Source: Leifsonia sp. NPDC080035 (GTDB taxonomy: Bacteria > Actinomycetota > Actinomycetes > Actinomycetales > Microbacteriaceae). Taken from it: a DNA stretch of 64,000 nucleotides. The stretch's first letter is position 1. Each line of letters begins with the position of its first letter. Shown here in pieces: positions 52,047-60,505 of this stretch. The stretch covers positions 930,001-994,000 of the forward strand of contig NZ_CP157390.1 in the NCBI RefSeq assembly GCF_040050925.1, in the 5' to 3' direction. A model generated the notes under the pieces. The model saw only the letters and a list, made by a program, of their open reading frames with translations. It was not told the origin of the DNA and did no database searches. The position numbers were made by a program, and so were the translations under genes.

Positions 52047-52946
52047 TCAGCGGGAGGCGAGGCCGGCGGCGGCCTCGAGGACCAGGAGCGCCGCGAGGCG
52101 AACGGTGCGGGCGTCCTCGGCGTCGGCGGTGGCGTCCACCTCGGCGATGTCGAGCGAGCGCACCGCAGGGGATGCGCCGGCGAGCCGCGCGAAACGACGC
52201 AGCTCCCACGCCGCGAGGCCCCCGGGCACGGAGGCCGGGCAGCCGGGGGCGACCGACCGGTCGCAGACGTCGACGTCCAGATCCACGTGCACCGGTCCCC
52301 CTCCGGCACCGGCGACGGCGAGCGCCTCTGCCATCACATCGTCGATCGGGCGCCGGTGCAGTTCGTCGCGGTGGACGACCGTGATGCCGTACTCGGCGGC
52401 GCGCCGGCCGTACGCCGCGGAGTTGGCGAAGTCCGCGATCCCGATCTGGACGATGCGGCGACCGTCAAGTCCGGCCTCCACCAGGCGCCGCACGGGCGAC
52501 CCGTTGGACACGCCGTCGCGCAGGTCGTGGTGCGCATCCAGCGTGATGAGCCCGGCATCCGGCAGGTCGTCGCCGAACGCGCCGAGCGCCGCGGGTACCG
52601 TCAGTGCGTTGTCTCCGCCGACCGCGACGGTCAGCCGGGACGCGGTGACAGCGGCACGCATCGCCGCGGTCGCCCGCGCCTCACCGTCCGCACCGTCCGG
52701 CTCGGACACGTCGCCCGCATCCACGAAGCGGAGCGCCTCCACGTCGAGGCCAGGCACGTGCGCGGAGTAGCGTCGCAGCGCCTCCCGCACCGCAGCCGGC
52801 GTCGCGTGCGCGCCGGTCGGAGAGAGCGACGTGCGCCAGGTGGGGATGCCGAGCAGCGTCAGGTCCGGACGCCCGTCCGCGGACGCGTCGGCGAATGCGG
52901 GCCAGCCCCCGGCACGCGGCCACAGGGGATCGACGGGAAGGCTCAT
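52047..52946 (-). CDS. hutG: Formimidoylglutamase (ureohydrolase family)
   Basis: A 299-aa arginase-superfamily enzyme releasing formamide from N-formimidoylglutamate, the last step of this hut route. Metal ligands are in LDAHHD (137-141), DLDVDVCDRSVAPG (222-235) and near SLDIAEVD. The first family ligand (GGDH) reads GGDN here (Asn113). TAGCGT ends 6 nt before ATG 52946, so the transcript is leaderless. A copy of the hut operator lies 55 bp upstream. It converges on the hutHUI operon. Confidence 0.88.
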   Translation of the reverse strand: MSLPVDPLWPRAGGWPAFADASADGRPDLTLLGIPTWRTSLSPTGAHATPAAVREALRRYSAHVPGLDVEALRFVDAGDVSEPDGADGEARATAAMRAAVTASRLTVAVGGDNALTVPAALGAFGDDLPDAGLITLDAHHDLRDGVSNGSPVRRLVEAGLDGRRIVQIGIADFANSAAYGRRAAEYGITVVHRDELHRRPIDDVMAEALAVAGAGGGPVHVDLDVDVCDRSVAPGCPASVPGGLAAWELRRFARLAGASPAVRSLDIAEVDATADAEDARTVRLAALLVLEAAAGLASR

Positions 52947-53000
52947 ACCGCGACGCTAGCAACGCGGCACCGACCCGGGTGCCCCTCCCCGTTCCGCACC

Positions 53001-53031
53001 GTCTGGCATCCCGGACAGTGCGCGACTGTCC
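53001..53031. promoter_or_regulatory. Hut operator, copy 2 (hutG) with overlapping dyad
   Basis: GTCTGGCATCCCGGACA (53001-53017) differs at one base from the hutH copy. It overlaps a second perfect repeat GGACAGT-GCGCG-ACTGTCC (53013-53031), perhaps a second binding site. Confidence 0.7.
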
Positions 53032-53040
53032 GTCTTCGGG

Positions 53041-53073
53041 ACGTTTGCCCGGTGCTCGAGCACCGGCAAACGT
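53041..53073 (-). terminator. Terminator of the luciferase-domain gene
   Basis: A near-perfect 16-bp stem with one bulged C and almost no loop (ACGTTTGCC ... GGCAAACGT around CTCGAG), 29 bp after the minus-strand gene stop. Confidence 0.65.
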
Positions 53074-53102
53074 ACCGAGAGGGCACACTCACGTCGCGGC
53101 GC

Positions 53103-53558
53103 CTACTCCCCGCGCGCGAACGCGATGCTCTCGCGGACCAGCCCGAGCACGAGCGCCAGCTCGTCGGCGTCCCGCGGCCCGTAGACCAGGATCTCGGTTC
53201 CGAAGTCGCCGTAGGCGTGCGGAACACCCCAGCCGTCCGCGCAGACCTGCTCGGCCCGTTGCCGCGGCAGCACCAGATGCAGGCTGGTGTCGTGCACCCC
53301 GTGCACGTGCGCGGGCTCGACCGGCGCCCCCGGCGCGAGGGTCGCTTCCGGCACCGCTGGCTCGTCCCTGTCCGCCACGAGCAGGGCTCGCGAGTCGACC
53401 GGGGAGACGGCGCTCCGTCCCTCGCGGATGTGCGCCAGGCGCGTGGCCTCGAACACCAGCCGCCCCCACAGCTCCGGCGACGACTGCTGCGTCAGCTGAC
53501 GCTGCGGCCCCTCGGTGCTGAGCTCGGGCCGCGTGCCCGCGCGCGTCGCCGCGCTCAC
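53103..53558 (-). CDS. Luciferase-like domain (DUF5519-type) protein
   Basis: A 151-aa soluble protein. HVHGVHDTSLHLVLPRQRAE followed by GWGVPHAYGDFGTEILVYGP and a C-terminal helix matches the small luciferase-like domain family found in actinobacteria. Biochemical role unknown, and light emission is not implied. Its start overlaps the RND pump stop by 4 bp, so it is co-translated with the pump. Confidence 0.72.
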   Translation of the reverse strand: MSAATRAGTRPELSTEGPQRQLTQQSSPELWGRLVFEATRLAHIREGRSAVSPVDSRALLVADRDEPAVPEATLAPGAPVEPAHVHGVHDTSLHLVLPRQRAEQVCADGWGVPHAYGDFGTEILVYGPRDADELALVLGLVRESIAFARGE

Positions 53559-56500
53559 ACCTGCGTCCCGCCAGCCGGCGCCGTGAACACCGGCGGCTCC
53601 GGTCGGGTCGCGTCGCCGTCGTCCCCGGTGCCGTCGCCCGGTCCCGGGTGGCCGCCGCGGCCGGCCGCACCGGCGTCGCCGCCGCCCTTCGCGGCCTTCC
53701 GCGCCAGTCGCCGCTCCCGTGCTCCCTCGACGAGGTTGTACAGGGTCGGCAGCACGACCAACGTCAGGATGGTCGACGAGATCAGGCCGCCGATCACCAC
53801 GATCGCGAGCGGCTGCGAGATGAAGCCGCCGTGGCCGGTGAGCCCGATCGCCATCGGGGTCAGCGCTGCGATGGTCGCCAGCGCCGTCATCAGGATCGGC
53901 CGCAGACGGCGGGAGGCGCCGTGCAGCACCGCGTCCGACACCGACAGCCCGCGACGACGGTACTGGTTGACGAGGTCGATGAGCACGATCGCGTTCGTCA
54001 CGACGATGCCGATCAGCATCAGAACGCCGATCAGCGAGGCGACGCCGAGCGGGATGCCCGAGACGATCTGCAGCAGGATGGCGCCGGTCGCGGCGAACGG
54101 CACCGAGACCAGCAGCAGCAGCGGCTGACGCAGCGACCGGAACGTCGCCACCATCACGATGTAGACGATGAGGATGGCCGCCAGCAGCGCGAGCCCGAGC
54201 TGGCCGAACGCATCCGACTGGCTGGACGAGACGCCGCCGATCGTCGCCGTGGCGCCCGTGGGCAGGTCCGCCGCCTTGAGCGCCTTCGAGACCTGCTCGT
54301 TGGCGGTGGTGAGGTTGTCGGTCGCGGGCGTCGCCGTCACGGTCGAGGTGCGCAGTCCGCGCTCGGTGGTGACCGTCGCCGGGCCCTTCGCCTCCTTCAC
54401 GGTCGCGAGGGTGTTCAGAGGCACGACGCCCGTCGCCGTCGGGATCTGCAGCTCCGAGAGCCCGGCGACCGTGGTGGGCGGGTTGTCCGACTGCAGGTAG
54501 ATCTTCAGGGTCGTGTTGTCGATGGCGACCGTGCCGACCTGCGTCGGCTGCATGGCCTGCGAGACGAGCGTGCCGACCGCCACCTCGCTGAGGCCGGCCT
54601 CCGCCGCCTTGGTGCGGTCCACATCCACCGAGACGTACGGCAGCGACGCGCTGAGGTTGTCGGTGACCTGGCCGAGCGCGGACTGCTTCTTCAGCTCGGC
54701 GGTGACCGAGTCGGTCGCCTTCTGCAGGTCGTCCTCGTTGCTTGCCGAGATGTCCACCTCGATGTCGCTGGAGCCGCCGAAGCCGCTCTGCGATGAGACC
54801 TGGATCTCGCCCTGGCCGTCGATGGCGGCGAGCTCGTCCTGAATGGTGGTCTGCAGCGCGTCCTGGTCGACGTCGGGGTCCGTGGTGATCGAGAACGTGG
54901 TGTTGCCCGCCCCGCCGGTGAAGGCGTCCCGCAGCGACGACCCGCTCGACCCGATCGAGACCTGGACCGTGTCAACGCCCTTCGTGTCCAGCAGCTTCTT
55001 CTCGACCACCGTGGCGGCGTCGTCCTTCGCCTGCAGGCTGGTGCCCGGGGCGAGCGTCTGCGTCACGGTCAGCGAGTTCTGGCCGCTGGAGCCGAGGAAG
55101 TTGGTCTTCATCAGAGGCGCGAGGAAGCCGGTTCCGATCAGGACGGCGAGCGCGAGCGCCACCGTCGTCACGGAGTGCTTCAGCGTCCACCGGATGATCG
55201 GCAGATATCCGCTCTGCAGGCGCGACGGGTGCTCCAGCTCGTCCTCGCCTGCGGCGGTCGCCTCGTCGATGGAGAGGTGCGCGGAAGCGGCGTCGTGCGC
55301 CGTCTCCTCGTGCTTGCGCGGCTTCGGCGCGCGCAGGAACCAGTAGGCGAGCACCGGGACGATGGTCAGCGCGACCAGCAGCGACGACAGCAGCGCGATC
55401 GTCACGGTCAGCGCGAACGGGCGGAACAGCTCCCCCGTCACGTCGCCGACGAACGCCAGCGGCAGGAACACCGCCACCGTAGTGATGGTGGATGCGGTGA
55501 TCGCGCCGGCGACCTCGCGGACGGCGCGCACGATCGTCACGGCGCGGTCGGCGCCGGGTACGAGCTGTCTCTTGATGTTCTCGATGACGACGATGGAGTC
55601 GTCCACCACACGGCCGATGGCGATGGTGAGGGCCCCGAGCGTGATGATGTTGAGCGTGTAACCGGTTGCCCACATCACCACGAAGGTGATAAGCACACTG
55701 GTCGGGATCGAGATCGCCGTCACCAGCGTCGAGCGGATCGACAGCAGGAACACCAGGATGACGATGACCGCCATCAGCAGACCGAGCAGGCCCTCCTCGG
55801 TGAGCGAGTTGATCGACTGGGTGATGAACGGCGCCTGATCGAAGACGACGGTGATCTTCGCGCCGTCGCCGAGCTTCTTCTCGAGGTCGGAGACGAGCGC
55901 CGTCACCCCGTGCGACACCTCGACGGTGTTGGCGGACGGCAGCTTGGTGACCGCGATGGTCAGCGCGGGCTTGCCGTCGACGCGCGAGAGGGACGTGACA
56001 GGGTCGTCGGCCTTGGCCACGGACGCGACCTCGCCGATCGTGTGCGGGGTGACGACGGTGATCGCCGCGCCCGTCGCGCCGGCACCGGCCCCGGCCCCCG
56101 CGCCGGCCGTCTGCCCGGCAGCGTCGCCACCGGTCGCGCCCGCGCCGCCGGTCGCGCCAGCGCCACCGGTCGCGCCCGCGCCGCCGGTCGTACCCGCGCC
56201 GGCGCCTGCGCCCCCCGCCGCCCCGGCGCTGCTGCCGATCAGCGGGAGGTTCGCGATGTCCTCGACCGACTTCAGCTGCGATCCCGACTGGATCGTCAGC
56301 GTCTTGCCGTCCTCGGTGATCGAGCCGCCCGGGAGCAGCACGCCGTTCTGCTGCAGCGCGTCCTTGATCGCCGAGCTGCTGAGCCCCGCCGCCGCGAGCT
56401 TGGCGGGGTCCGGCGTGATGGTGATGCGCTGGCCGACCTCGCCGACCAGCTGGGCGTCGTTGACCCCGTCGACCTGCTTGATGTCGGGGAGCACGAGCTT

Positions 56501-56971
56501 CGTGATGTCGTCCGCGAGCTTCCGCTGGTCGGAGTCGCTGCTGACCGCGAGCTGGATGACGGGGAGGTCGTCGATGGATCCGGCGAGCACCTGCGGCTCG
56601 ACGCCGTCCGGCAGTGTCGACTTGATCCGGTTGACCGCCTGGTCGATCTTCTGCTCCGCCGTCGCGAGGTCGGTGCCGTAGTGGAACTGGGCCGTGATGA
56701 TCGACTGGTTCGTGCTGCTGACGGCCGTCGTCTTCTCGAGATCCGGGACCCCCTGGATCGCCGCCTCCACCGGGGTGCTGACGTCGTTGTTGACGACCTC
56801 AGGCGACGCGCCGGGGTAGCTGGAGAGCACCACGAGCTGCGGGAACGAGATCGACGGGATGAGCTCCTGCTTGAGGTTGGTCAGCGCGAGGCCGCCGAAC
56901 ACTGCGGCGACGATCGTCACCAGAGCGATCAGGGCACGGTTCTTCATGCTGAGAACGGCGAGAAAATGCAC
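53555..56971 (-). CDS. RND (AcrB/HAE1-type) efflux transporter
   Basis: An 1138-aa resistance-nodulation-division pump. One helix precedes a porter domain, then come helices 2-6 (GRVVDDSIVVIENIKRQL carries the acidic proton-relay residues of TM4). A second half follows with the same order and a hydrophilic C-terminal tail. Residues 247-303 of the first porter region are a Gly/Ala/Thr-rich insert with GATGGA repeats. GTG 56971 follows GAGGGG; MKNRALIAL eight residues on is an alternative start. No adaptor or outer-membrane channel gene is present, as expected in a monoderm. Substrate unknown. Confidence 0.92.
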   Translation of the reverse strand: MHFLAVLSMKNRALIALVTIVAAVFGGLALTNLKQELIPSISFPQLVVLSSYPGASPEVVNNDVSTPVEAAIQGVPDLEKTTAVSSTNQSIITAQFHYGTDLATAEQKIDQAVNRIKSTLPDGVEPQVLAGSIDDLPVIQLAVSSDSDQRKLADDITKLVLPDIKQVDGVNDAQLVGEVGQRITITPDPAKLAAAGLSSSAIKDALQQNGVLLPGGSITEDGKTLTIQSGSQLKSVEDIANLPLIGSSAGAAGGAGAGAGTTGGAGATGGAGATGGAGATGGDAAGQTAGAGAGAGAGATGAAITVVTPHTIGEVASVAKADDPVTSLSRVDGKPALTIAVTKLPSANTVEVSHGVTALVSDLEKKLGDGAKITVVFDQAPFITQSINSLTEEGLLGLLMAVIVILVFLLSIRSTLVTAISIPTSVLITFVVMWATGYTLNIITLGALTIAIGRVVDDSIVVIENIKRQLVPGADRAVTIVRAVREVAGAITASTITTVAVFLPLAFVGDVTGELFRPFALTVTIALLSSLLVALTIVPVLAYWFLRAPKPRKHEETAHDAASAHLSIDEATAAGEDELEHPSRLQSGYLPIIRWTLKHSVTTVALALAVLIGTGFLAPLMKTNFLGSSGQNSLTVTQTLAPGTSLQAKDDAATVVEKKLLDTKGVDTVQVSIGSSGSSLRDAFTGGAGNTTFSITTDPDVDQDALQTTIQDELAAIDGQGEIQVSSQSGFGGSSDIEVDISASNEDDLQKATDSVTAELKKQSALGQVTDNLSASLPYVSVDVDRTKAAEAGLSEVAVGTLVSQAMQPTQVGTVAIDNTTLKIYLQSDNPPTTVAGLSELQIPTATGVVPLNTLATVKEAKGPATVTTERGLRTSTVTATPATDNLTTANEQVSKALKAADLPTGATATIGGVSSSQSDAFGQLGLALLAAILIVYIVMVATFRSLRQPLLLLVSVPFAATGAILLQIVSGIPLGVASLIGVLMLIGIVVTNAIVLIDLVNQYRRRGLSVSDAVLHGASRRLRPILMTALATIAALTPMAIGLTGHGGFISQPLAIVVIGGLISSTILTLVVLPTLYNLVEGARERRLARKAAKGGGDAGAAGRGGHPGPGDGTGDDGDATRPEPPVFTAPAGGTQV
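56063..56233 (-). repeat. Gly/Ala-rich coding repeat in the RND pump
   Basis: About 171 bp encode a run of Gly, Ala and Thr with 18-bp units for GATGGA in tandem. It interrupts the porter domain in the first extracellular half and looks like slippage-driven expansion. Confidence 0.8.
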
Positions 56972-57115
56972 GGAGTTTCCCCTCGGCGGGTGTGGATGCA
57001 GGAGGCACGGCGACGACGGCGCAGCGAAAGTATCTCACCGCAGCATGAGCGTGATCCTCATGCCCAGGTACCACTTACCGGGTGGAGATCCGGTGCGAGC
57101 AGTGGGTGGAGTCGC

Positions 57116-58594
57116 TCAGACGACGTTGGGGAGCGCGCCGGCCTCGAAGTACGGCGCCGGCTCCGTGGCGGCCGTCGCCCACGCCCGCGCGAGCGCGACG
57201 AACGCGCGCTCTGTCTCCTCGGTGGAGTAGGTGATCGGGATGCGCAGGAAGCGCTCGAAGGCGCCGTCCAGTCCGAACCGCGGCCCCGCGGCGATCAGCA
57301 GGCCGTGGTTGCGCGCGGCGAGGGCGAGGGCCGAGCTGACCGGTGCGCCGATCCCGATCCAGGCCGCGAGCCCGCCGTGCAGGCTGGGCACGGTCCACTC
57401 CGGGAAGGTCTGCGCCACGAGCCTGCGCACGTTCTCCCGGCCCTCCCGCAGCTGCACGCGACGCTCCTCCAGGATCCCGGCGGTCTGCGGCAGCATCCGC
57501 GCGACGACCAGCTGCTCGAGCATCGGGGTGCCGAGGTCCGTCGCCGGCTTCGCGGCGATCATCCGCTGGACGAGCGGGCGGTCCGCGCGGATCCAGCCGA
57601 TCCGCAGCCCGCCCCACAGACTCTTGCTCGCCGAACCGATGAGGATGACCGGCGCGGCGCCGGCGGAGCGCTCGGCGTACGCGGGCAGCGGGAGCAGCGA
57701 GCCGGGACGGTCGATGTCCAGTTCCGCCGTCGTCTCGTCGCCGACGACGATGGTGCCGTGCGCGGCGGCGGCGGCGAGCAGCCGCTCGCGCGTGGCCGGT
57801 GACATGGAGGCGCCGGTCGGGTTGTGGAAGTCGGGGATGACGTACGCGAGCGCCGGGTTGGCCCGGCGGATCGTCTGCTCGATCGCGTCCGCATCCCAGC
57901 CGTCGTCCTCCGCACCGATGACGTGCGGCCCGTCCTCCGGCGGCGTCACGGTCACCGGCACGAGGCGCGCACCCGACAGCCGGAGCGCCTCGGTGGCGTG
58001 CGGGTAGGTGGGCATCTCGACGAGCGCCCGGTCGCCGCGGGTCAGGAAGGCGCGGGCGATCAGGGCGATGGCCTGCTGCGCGCCGACGGTGACGAGAACC
58101 TGCTCGGGGTCGGTCGGGAGGCCGCGCTCGCGGTAGCGCTCGGCGATCGCCTCGCGCAGGTGCGGGAGCCCGACCGGGTCGTATCCGGAGTCCGGCAGGA
58201 AGTGCGGCAGCTCCTCCGCCGCCGCGCGGGCCGCGGCGGGGAGGGATGCGGCGGCGGGCAGCGCCGCCTTGGTGAAGTCGAGCATCCCCTCGGAACCTGC
58301 GGCGGGCAGCGCGAGGGCGGGCCCCGGCAGACGGGTGACGCTGCCGGAGCCGCGCACGCTGTCCACGAATCCGGCGTCGCGCAGCTGGCGGTAGGCCGCG
58401 GTCACGGTGGTCCTGCTGAGCTCGAGGCGGGCCGCGAGCTCGCGCTCGGCGGGCAGTCGCGTCCCGATCGGGATGCGGCCGTCGAGCACCAGCAGCCGGA
58501 CGCGGTCGGCGAGCGACTGGTACGACGGGGCGGCCCCCCGCCAGCTGCCGAGCAGGGTCTCCAGCGAGCGGGCGGTGAGGTGCGCGTCGGACAT
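57116..58594 (-). CDS. yczR: MocR/PdxR-type regulator (GntR HTH plus aminotransferase fold)
   Basis: A 492-aa protein with a GntR winged helix at about 25-90 (SLADRVRLLVLDGRIPIGTR, then LELSRTTVTAAYRQL) fused to a class I aminotransferase-like domain. That domain holds DFHNPTGASMS, VGDETTAELD and the PLP lysine in IGSASKSLWGGLRIGW. TAGAGT lies 7 nt before ATG 58594. Divergence from a yczE-type gene across GATTGGA repeats identifies the YczR group of MocR regulators, which may sense PLP or an amino acid. The symbol is by context. Confidence 0.87.
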   Translation of the reverse strand: MSDAHLTARSLETLLGSWRGAAPSYQSLADRVRLLVLDGRIPIGTRLPAERELAARLELSRTTVTAAYRQLRDAGFVDSVRGSGSVTRLPGPALALPAAGSEGMLDFTKAALPAAASLPAAARAAAEELPHFLPDSGYDPVGLPHLREAIAERYRERGLPTDPEQVLVTVGAQQAIALIARAFLTRGDRALVEMPTYPHATEALRLSGARLVPVTVTPPEDGPHVIGAEDDGWDADAIEQTIRRANPALAYVIPDFHNPTGASMSPATRERLLAAAAAHGTIVVGDETTAELDIDRPGSLLPLPAYAERSAGAAPVILIGSASKSLWGGLRIGWIRADRPLVQRMIAAKPATDLGTPMLEQLVVARMLPQTAGILEERRVQLREGRENVRRLVAQTFPEWTVPSLHGGLAAWIGIGAPVSSALALAARNHGLLIAAGPRFGLDGAFERFLRIPITYSTEETERAFVALARAWATAATEPAPYFEAGALPNVV

Positions 58595-58611
58595 GCAGGC
58601 CACTCTATGTC

Positions 58612-58648
58612 GATTGGACTCTTGATGGAAGGCCAATCCACCGATTGG
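58612..58648. promoter_or_regulatory. MocR operator: two direct GATTGGA boxes and one inverted
   Basis: GATTGGA (58612), CCAATC (58633) and GATTGG (58643) give two direct repeats and one inverted repeat; CCAATC-CACC-GATTGG is a perfect 6+6 dyad. Direct plus inverted boxes are typical of MocR binding sites. Confidence 0.75.
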
Positions 58649-58657
58649 ATTGTGACC

Positions 58658-59566
58658 ATGTCCGGCAGCCTCCTCCTCACTCGACGCATCGTGCAGCTGC
58701 TCGTCGGCCTGTTCCTCTACGGGATGGCGATCGCCCTGATGATCCGCGCGGGCATCGGCGTCTCACCCTGGGATGTGCTGGCGCAGGGCATCTCGCTGCA
58801 CACCGGCATCGCGTTCGGCTGGGTGACCAATCTGGTCGGCCTCGTCGTGCTGGCGTTCTGGATCCCGCTGAGGCAGCGTCCCGGACTCGGGACCGTACTC
58901 AACGTGCTCCTGGTCGGGCCGAGCGCCCAGTTCGGCCTCTGGCTGATCCCGCAGCAGACCGTGCTGTGGGCGCAGGTGCTCGTGTTCACGGCCGGGCTGC
59001 TGCTCCTCGCGGTCGCCACCGGCCTCTACATCGGGCCGAAGCTCGGCCCCGGACCGCGCGACGGGCTGATGACCGGGCTGAACGCCCGCACCGGCTGGCC
59101 GATCTGGGCCGTCCGCACCGGCATCGAGGTGGCTGTGCTCGTGATCGGCTGGTTCCTCGGCGGCAACGTCGGGATCGGGACGCTCGCCGAGGCGCTGCTC
59201 ATCGGGCCGCTATGCAGCATCACCCTCCCGTTCTTCGCCATCCGGCTCCCGCAGGCCGTCGCTGCGCCCGCGGAGCTGGAGGGCGAGCTCGAAGGCACGG
59301 CGGTGCAAGGCGCCGGCCTTCGGGACGAGCAGGATGCCGTCCGTTTCGACGTGCGAGACGGCATCCTGCTCGAGTCCGACGCGGCCACGCGCTCGCGCGG
59401 CGCCGACCGTGCCGACTCCCCGTTCGTCCGCGGTCCGCAGCCGGACCGCGCCCCCGCCGAGCCGGCGCAGCGCCCGGCGCGGGGCTCCCGCCTCATCGCG
59501 GCGCACTGGCTCGACGACCGGCTCACCGCCCGCGCCCGCTCACGCACCCGCACCCGCCGCGCGTAA
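58658..59566 (+). CDS. yczE: YczE-type integral membrane protein with long tail
   Basis: A 302-aa protein. Residues 1-205 hold about five to six membrane helices with IGVSPWDVLAQGISLHTG and GPKLGPGPRDGLMTGL, the conserved loops of the YczE/DUF6198 family. Residues 206-302 are a hydrophilic, Arg/Glu-rich cytoplasmic tail not normally present in the roughly 215-aa family. It is divergent from the MocR gene, a pairing known from Firmicutes and actinobacteria. Transported compound unknown. Confidence 0.85.
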   Translation: MSGSLLLTRRIVQLLVGLFLYGMAIALMIRAGIGVSPWDVLAQGISLHTGIAFGWVTNLVGLVVLAFWIPLRQRPGLGTVLNVLLVGPSAQFGLWLIPQQTVLWAQVLVFTAGLLLLAVATGLYIGPKLGPGPRDGLMTGLNARTGWPIWAVRTGIEVAVLVIGWFLGGNVGIGTLAEALLIGPLCSITLPFFAIRLPQAVAAPAELEGELEGTAVQGAGLRDEQDAVRFDVRDGILLESDAATRSRGADRADSPFVRGPQPDRAPAEPAQRPARGSRLIAAHWLDDRLTARARSRTRTRRA

Positions 59567-59570
59567 CCCG

Positions 59571-59633
59571 CGAGTACGCAGAAAGTCGCGCGAAAACCGC
59601 CGAGTACGCAGAGGATCTGCGTACTCGGCGGTT
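59571..59633. repeat. CGAGTACGC palindromic element, copy 3
   Basis: A direct copy CGAGTACGCAGA (59571-59582) is followed 30 bp on by a perfect 18-bp stem (59595-59612 with 59616-59633, core CCGCCGAGTACGCAGA) and a 3-nt loop. It lies between the convergent yczE and merR genes and may also act as terminator. Confidence 0.82.
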
Positions 59634-59648
59634 GCCATGGGGCGGGTG

Positions 59649-60419
59649 TCAGAGGGCGGCGGCGTAGATGCGCAGGGCGTCGCGGACGAAGGTGGCACCC
59701 TCCACGCCGCCGTAGTTGGCGGCGAAGCGCGGGTCGGCGACGTACATGTCGCCGAGCCCGGTCAGGTACGCAGCCGGTGGGCCGCCCTCGCCGTAGCCGG
59801 GAGTCGCGGGGATGTCCCCCAGCCACTCCGCGTGCCGGCGGGCGAGGGCCTGCGCCTCGTCCGAGTCCGGCGCGACGCCGCGCGCCGCCGCGTCCATCCA
59901 GTCGGCCGCGAGCGCGCGCTGGCGGTGCTGCCACGCGGCGCGCTCCGTCTCGCTCATCCCGCGCCACCAGCGGTCGGAGACGGCGTACGCCTCCTTCCCC
60001 CAGCGTTCCTCGACCTCGTCCTTGTACCGGGTGTGATCGAACCCGTCGAACATGTCTTCCGCCATGATCTGCTCTCCTTCCTCCATCGCGTGGATCGTCG
60101 ACTCGACCGACGCGATCTGCCGCGCCAGCCGGTCCCGCTCCGCGCGTAACCACGTCAGGTGGTCGCGCAGCGCGGGCGCTGCATCCCGCCGATCGTCGAG
60201 CACCCGGGCCACGGCCGGGAGGCCGAGCCCGAGGTCCCGGAGCATGAGGATGCGCTGCAGCCGCACGAGCGCGTCGCGGTCGTAGTAGCGGTAGCCGTTC
60301 GACCCGACGCGCGTGGGCGGGAGCAGGCCGATGTCGTCGTAGTGACGCAGGGTCCTGCTGGTCGTCCCGGCGAGCCGGGCGATGTCCTGGATGCTCCAGT
60401 CGGCCACCGTGTCCGTCAC
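59649..60419 (-). CDS. MerR family regulator with TipAS domain
   Basis: A 256-aa protein. The MerR HTH covers about 8-76 (WSIQDIARLAGTTSRTLRHY, GLLPPTRVGSNGYRYY), followed by a dimerisation coil and a TipAS-type domain (EERWGKEAYAVSDRWWRGMS, HAEWLGDI, MYVADPRFAANYGG). TipAS domains bind thiopeptide-like or other multidrug ligands. Its promoter has the 19-bp spacer and central dyad typical of MerR-activated promoters, so it is probably autoregulated. Confidence 0.9.
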   Translation of the reverse strand: MTDTVADWSIQDIARLAGTTSRTLRHYDDIGLLPPTRVGSNGYRYYDRDALVRLQRILMLRDLGLGLPAVARVLDDRRDAAPALRDHLTWLRAERDRLARQIASVESTIHAMEEGEQIMAEDMFDGFDHTRYKDEVEERWGKEAYAVSDRWWRGMSETERAAWQHRQRALAADWMDAAARGVAPDSDEAQALARRHAEWLGDIPATPGYGEGGPPAAYLTGLGDMYVADPRFAANYGGVEGATFVRDALRIYAAAL

Positions 60420-60451
60420 GTCCCTCTCCTCTCCCGTGGGCTGCGCATCTC

Positions 60452-60482
60452 ACGGTAGATGTTGACGTTACGTCAAGGTCAA
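60452..60482 (-). promoter_or_regulatory. MerR-type promoter with 19-bp spacer
   Basis: On the minus strand TTGACC (60482-60477) and TACCGT (60457-60452) are separated by 19 bp, inside which TTGACG-TAA-CGTCAA is a perfect dyad. Over-long spacers with a central dyad are the hallmark of MerR-twisted promoters. Confidence 0.78.
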
Positions 60483-60505
60483 CAGGGGCCGCTACGCTTT
60501 TCCGC

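Noticed and set aside
53103..53558. Light-emitting luciferase
   Set aside because: Only the small luciferase-like domain pattern is present, with no link to bioluminescence genes.
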